A stretch of 39,981 nucleotides of DNA from Streptomyces sp. ISL-100 (GTDB lineage: Bacteria > Actinomycetota > Actinomycetes > Streptomycetales > Streptomycetaceae), in the NCBI RefSeq assembly GCF_018614615.1, contig NZ_JAGGOK010000021.1, positions 1-39,981 of the forward strand. The letters run 5' to 3'. Shown here one piece after another: positions 39,212-39,981 of this stretch. The translations under genes and the position numbers were made by a program. The number at the start of each line of letters is the position of its first letter. Position 1 is the first letter of the stretch. A model generated the notes under the pieces. It was not told the origin of the DNA, made no database searches, and saw nothing but the letters and a program-made list of their open reading frames with translations.

Positions 39212-39685
39212 ATGGAGCAGCAGGAGACGTCCGAGGACGTCACGATGACGCGGATCGGGCAGGCGATCATGCTTCTCCACGCCGGCGACCGCGAGGAGGC
39301 GCGCAACCGCCTCGGCGAGCTGTGGACGGAGATCGGCGAGGACGGCGACCCGTTCCACCGCTGCACGCTCGCGCATTACATGGCGGACACGCAGGGCGAC
39401 GCCGGGGACGAACTGGCCTGGGATCTGCGGGCGCTGGCCGCCGCCGACGGGCTGACCGACGAGCGGGTGGCCCGGCACGACTCCTCGGTCGCGGTGCGCG
39501 GGTTCTATCCCTCACTTCATCTCAACCTCGCCGCCGACTATCTGAAGCTGCACCGTCCGGACGCCGCGCGCACCCATCTGGGGCGGGCGCGGGCGGCGTC
39601 GGATGCGCTGGGGGACGACGGTTACGGGGAAGGGGTGAGGGCGGCCATCGACCGGCTCGAGCGAAGGATCGCGGACGCGGGCTGA
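39212..39685 (+). CDS. helical (TPR-like) protein of unknown function
   Basis: 157 aa, almost wholly alpha-helical, with helix pairs resembling tetratricopeptide repeats: IGQAIMLLHAGDREEARNRL, AHYMADTQGDAGDELAWDLRA, and NLAADYLKLHRPDAARTHLG. I recognise it as a streptomycete family only; function unknown. ATG 39212 follows AGGAG (39199-39203) at good spacing; the open frame extends to 39134 without another supported start. Confidence 0.75.
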   Translation: MEQQETSEDVTMTRIGQAIMLLHAGDREEARNRLGELWTEIGEDGDPFHRCTLAHYMADTQGDAGDELAWDLRALAAADGLTDERVARHDSSVAVRGFYPSLHLNLAADYLKLHRPDAARTHLGRARAASDALGDDGYGEGVRAAIDRLERRIADAG

Positions 39686-39723
39686 TCAAATGTGCGGGCG
39701 TCAGTGCGGCGTCGGTGCGGGCG

Positions 39724-39981
39724 TCAACGCCCGTATGTCTCGCGGCAGATGCGGGCCTGGGCGCTGTCGTGCTGCCAGCCGCCGTATCCCTCGCCGAGCG
39801 CGCAGACGTCGGCTCCCGCTCCCGCTCCCGTGGCGGGGGCAGGCAGGGACGGGAGGATGCGCGGCACCGGTACGGCGGGTGTGGGGGGTGCGGGGGCGGC
39901 GGGTGCGGGCCGTGCGGGGGGCGGGGCCGGACCTGTTGCGGGGCGGCGGGGTGGTGCGGGGGCCGCGGGGCGGCGTACCTC
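39724..39981 (-). CDS. C-terminal end of a Pro/Ala-rich protein, cut by the window edge
   Basis: Reading the minus strand, 86 codons stay open from 39981 down to the TGA at 39724-39726, so the upstream part lies outside the window. The segment is Pro/Ala-rich (PAPPRRPATGPAPPP, PAVPVPRILPSLPAP) and ends in a conserved-looking tail ADVCALGEGYGGWQHDSAQ then ARICRETYGR. Tails of this kind with two cysteines are common at the end of streptomycete secreted or membrane-anchored proteins of unknown function. GC-rich repeats (GGGTGC type) make up the coding strand here. Confidence 0.7.
   Translation of the reverse strand, partial: EVRRPAAPAPPRRPATGPAPPPARPAPAAPAPPTPAVPVPRILPSLPAPATGAGAGADVCALGEGYGGWQHDSAQARICRETYGR

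Overview
The window is a stretch of Streptomyces chromosome. The evidence is the very high GC with GTG starts and G/C-ending codons, streptomycete promoters with TANNNT -10 boxes (several placed for leaderless mRNAs), small Streptomyces-type families (DUF5999, a PRC-barrel protein, a protein ending in a CALGEGYGGW-type tail), a glycine riboswitch before gcvP, and conserved actinobacterial gene order. No rRNA, tRNA, CRISPR array, insertion sequence or prophage was seen.

Region 1 (1-10131, all plus strand) is a conserved actinobacterial envelope, division and metabolism block: a eukaryotic-type cardiolipin synthase, a two-domain mannose-1-phosphate guanylyltransferase (manC), DUF881 - Sbp - DUF881 membrane proteins, a GarA/OdhI-like FHA protein, the MerR-family regulator FtsR, a bifunctional nuclease, a second MerR regulator, and DNA polymerase IV with an unusual tail. 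The order matches the Mycobacterium tuberculosis Rv1822-Rv1832 block (pgsA2 ... garA, Rv1828, Rv1829, Rv1830 ... gcvB), except that gcvH is missing from its usual place between the second DUF881 gene and the FHA gene. The glycine riboswitch and gcvP further on complete the parallel.

Region 2 (10132-22107) begins with six degenerate ~77-bp tandem repeats. It continues with a PRC-barrel gene, the tandem glycine riboswitch and gcvP, a DUF5999 gene, a gene of unknown function, a GCS2-type carboxylate-amine ligase, a lipoprotein-like VWA protein whose Shine-Dalgarno may be masked by a hairpin, a CPBP protease, a PhzF enzyme and a self-regulating PadR gene. Convergent gene pairs here are separated by strong hairpin terminators.

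Region 3 (22108-32136) is rich in regulators and transporters. It holds an SRPBCC protein, a Clp-N protein, three EamA exporters, a MocR/PPOx divergent pair, a LysR/EamA divergent pair, a second PPOx protein, an isochorismatase-fold protein lacking its catalytic residues, a Tat-type Rieske lipoprotein and a decayed S9 peptidase gene. The second EamA gene has a leaderless 11-codon upstream ORF (with Pro-Pro-Pro) followed by mutually exclusive hairpins. This is the best candidate in the window for an undescribed regulatory element.

Region 4 (32137-39981) holds a HipA-like kinase/DUF3037 two-gene unit, a two-gene SDR/FabG operon with a palindromic operator after its promoter, a peptide/nickel-type solute-binding lipoprotein, uracil-DNA glycosylase, a DUF3224/WYL-regulator divergent pair sharing a perfect 10-bp-arm palindrome, a small helical protein, and the C-terminal end of a Pro/Ala-rich protein that runs off the window.

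All assignments come from reading the sequence and from remembered family knowledge; no search was run. Locus tags from other species are from memory and are given as context.
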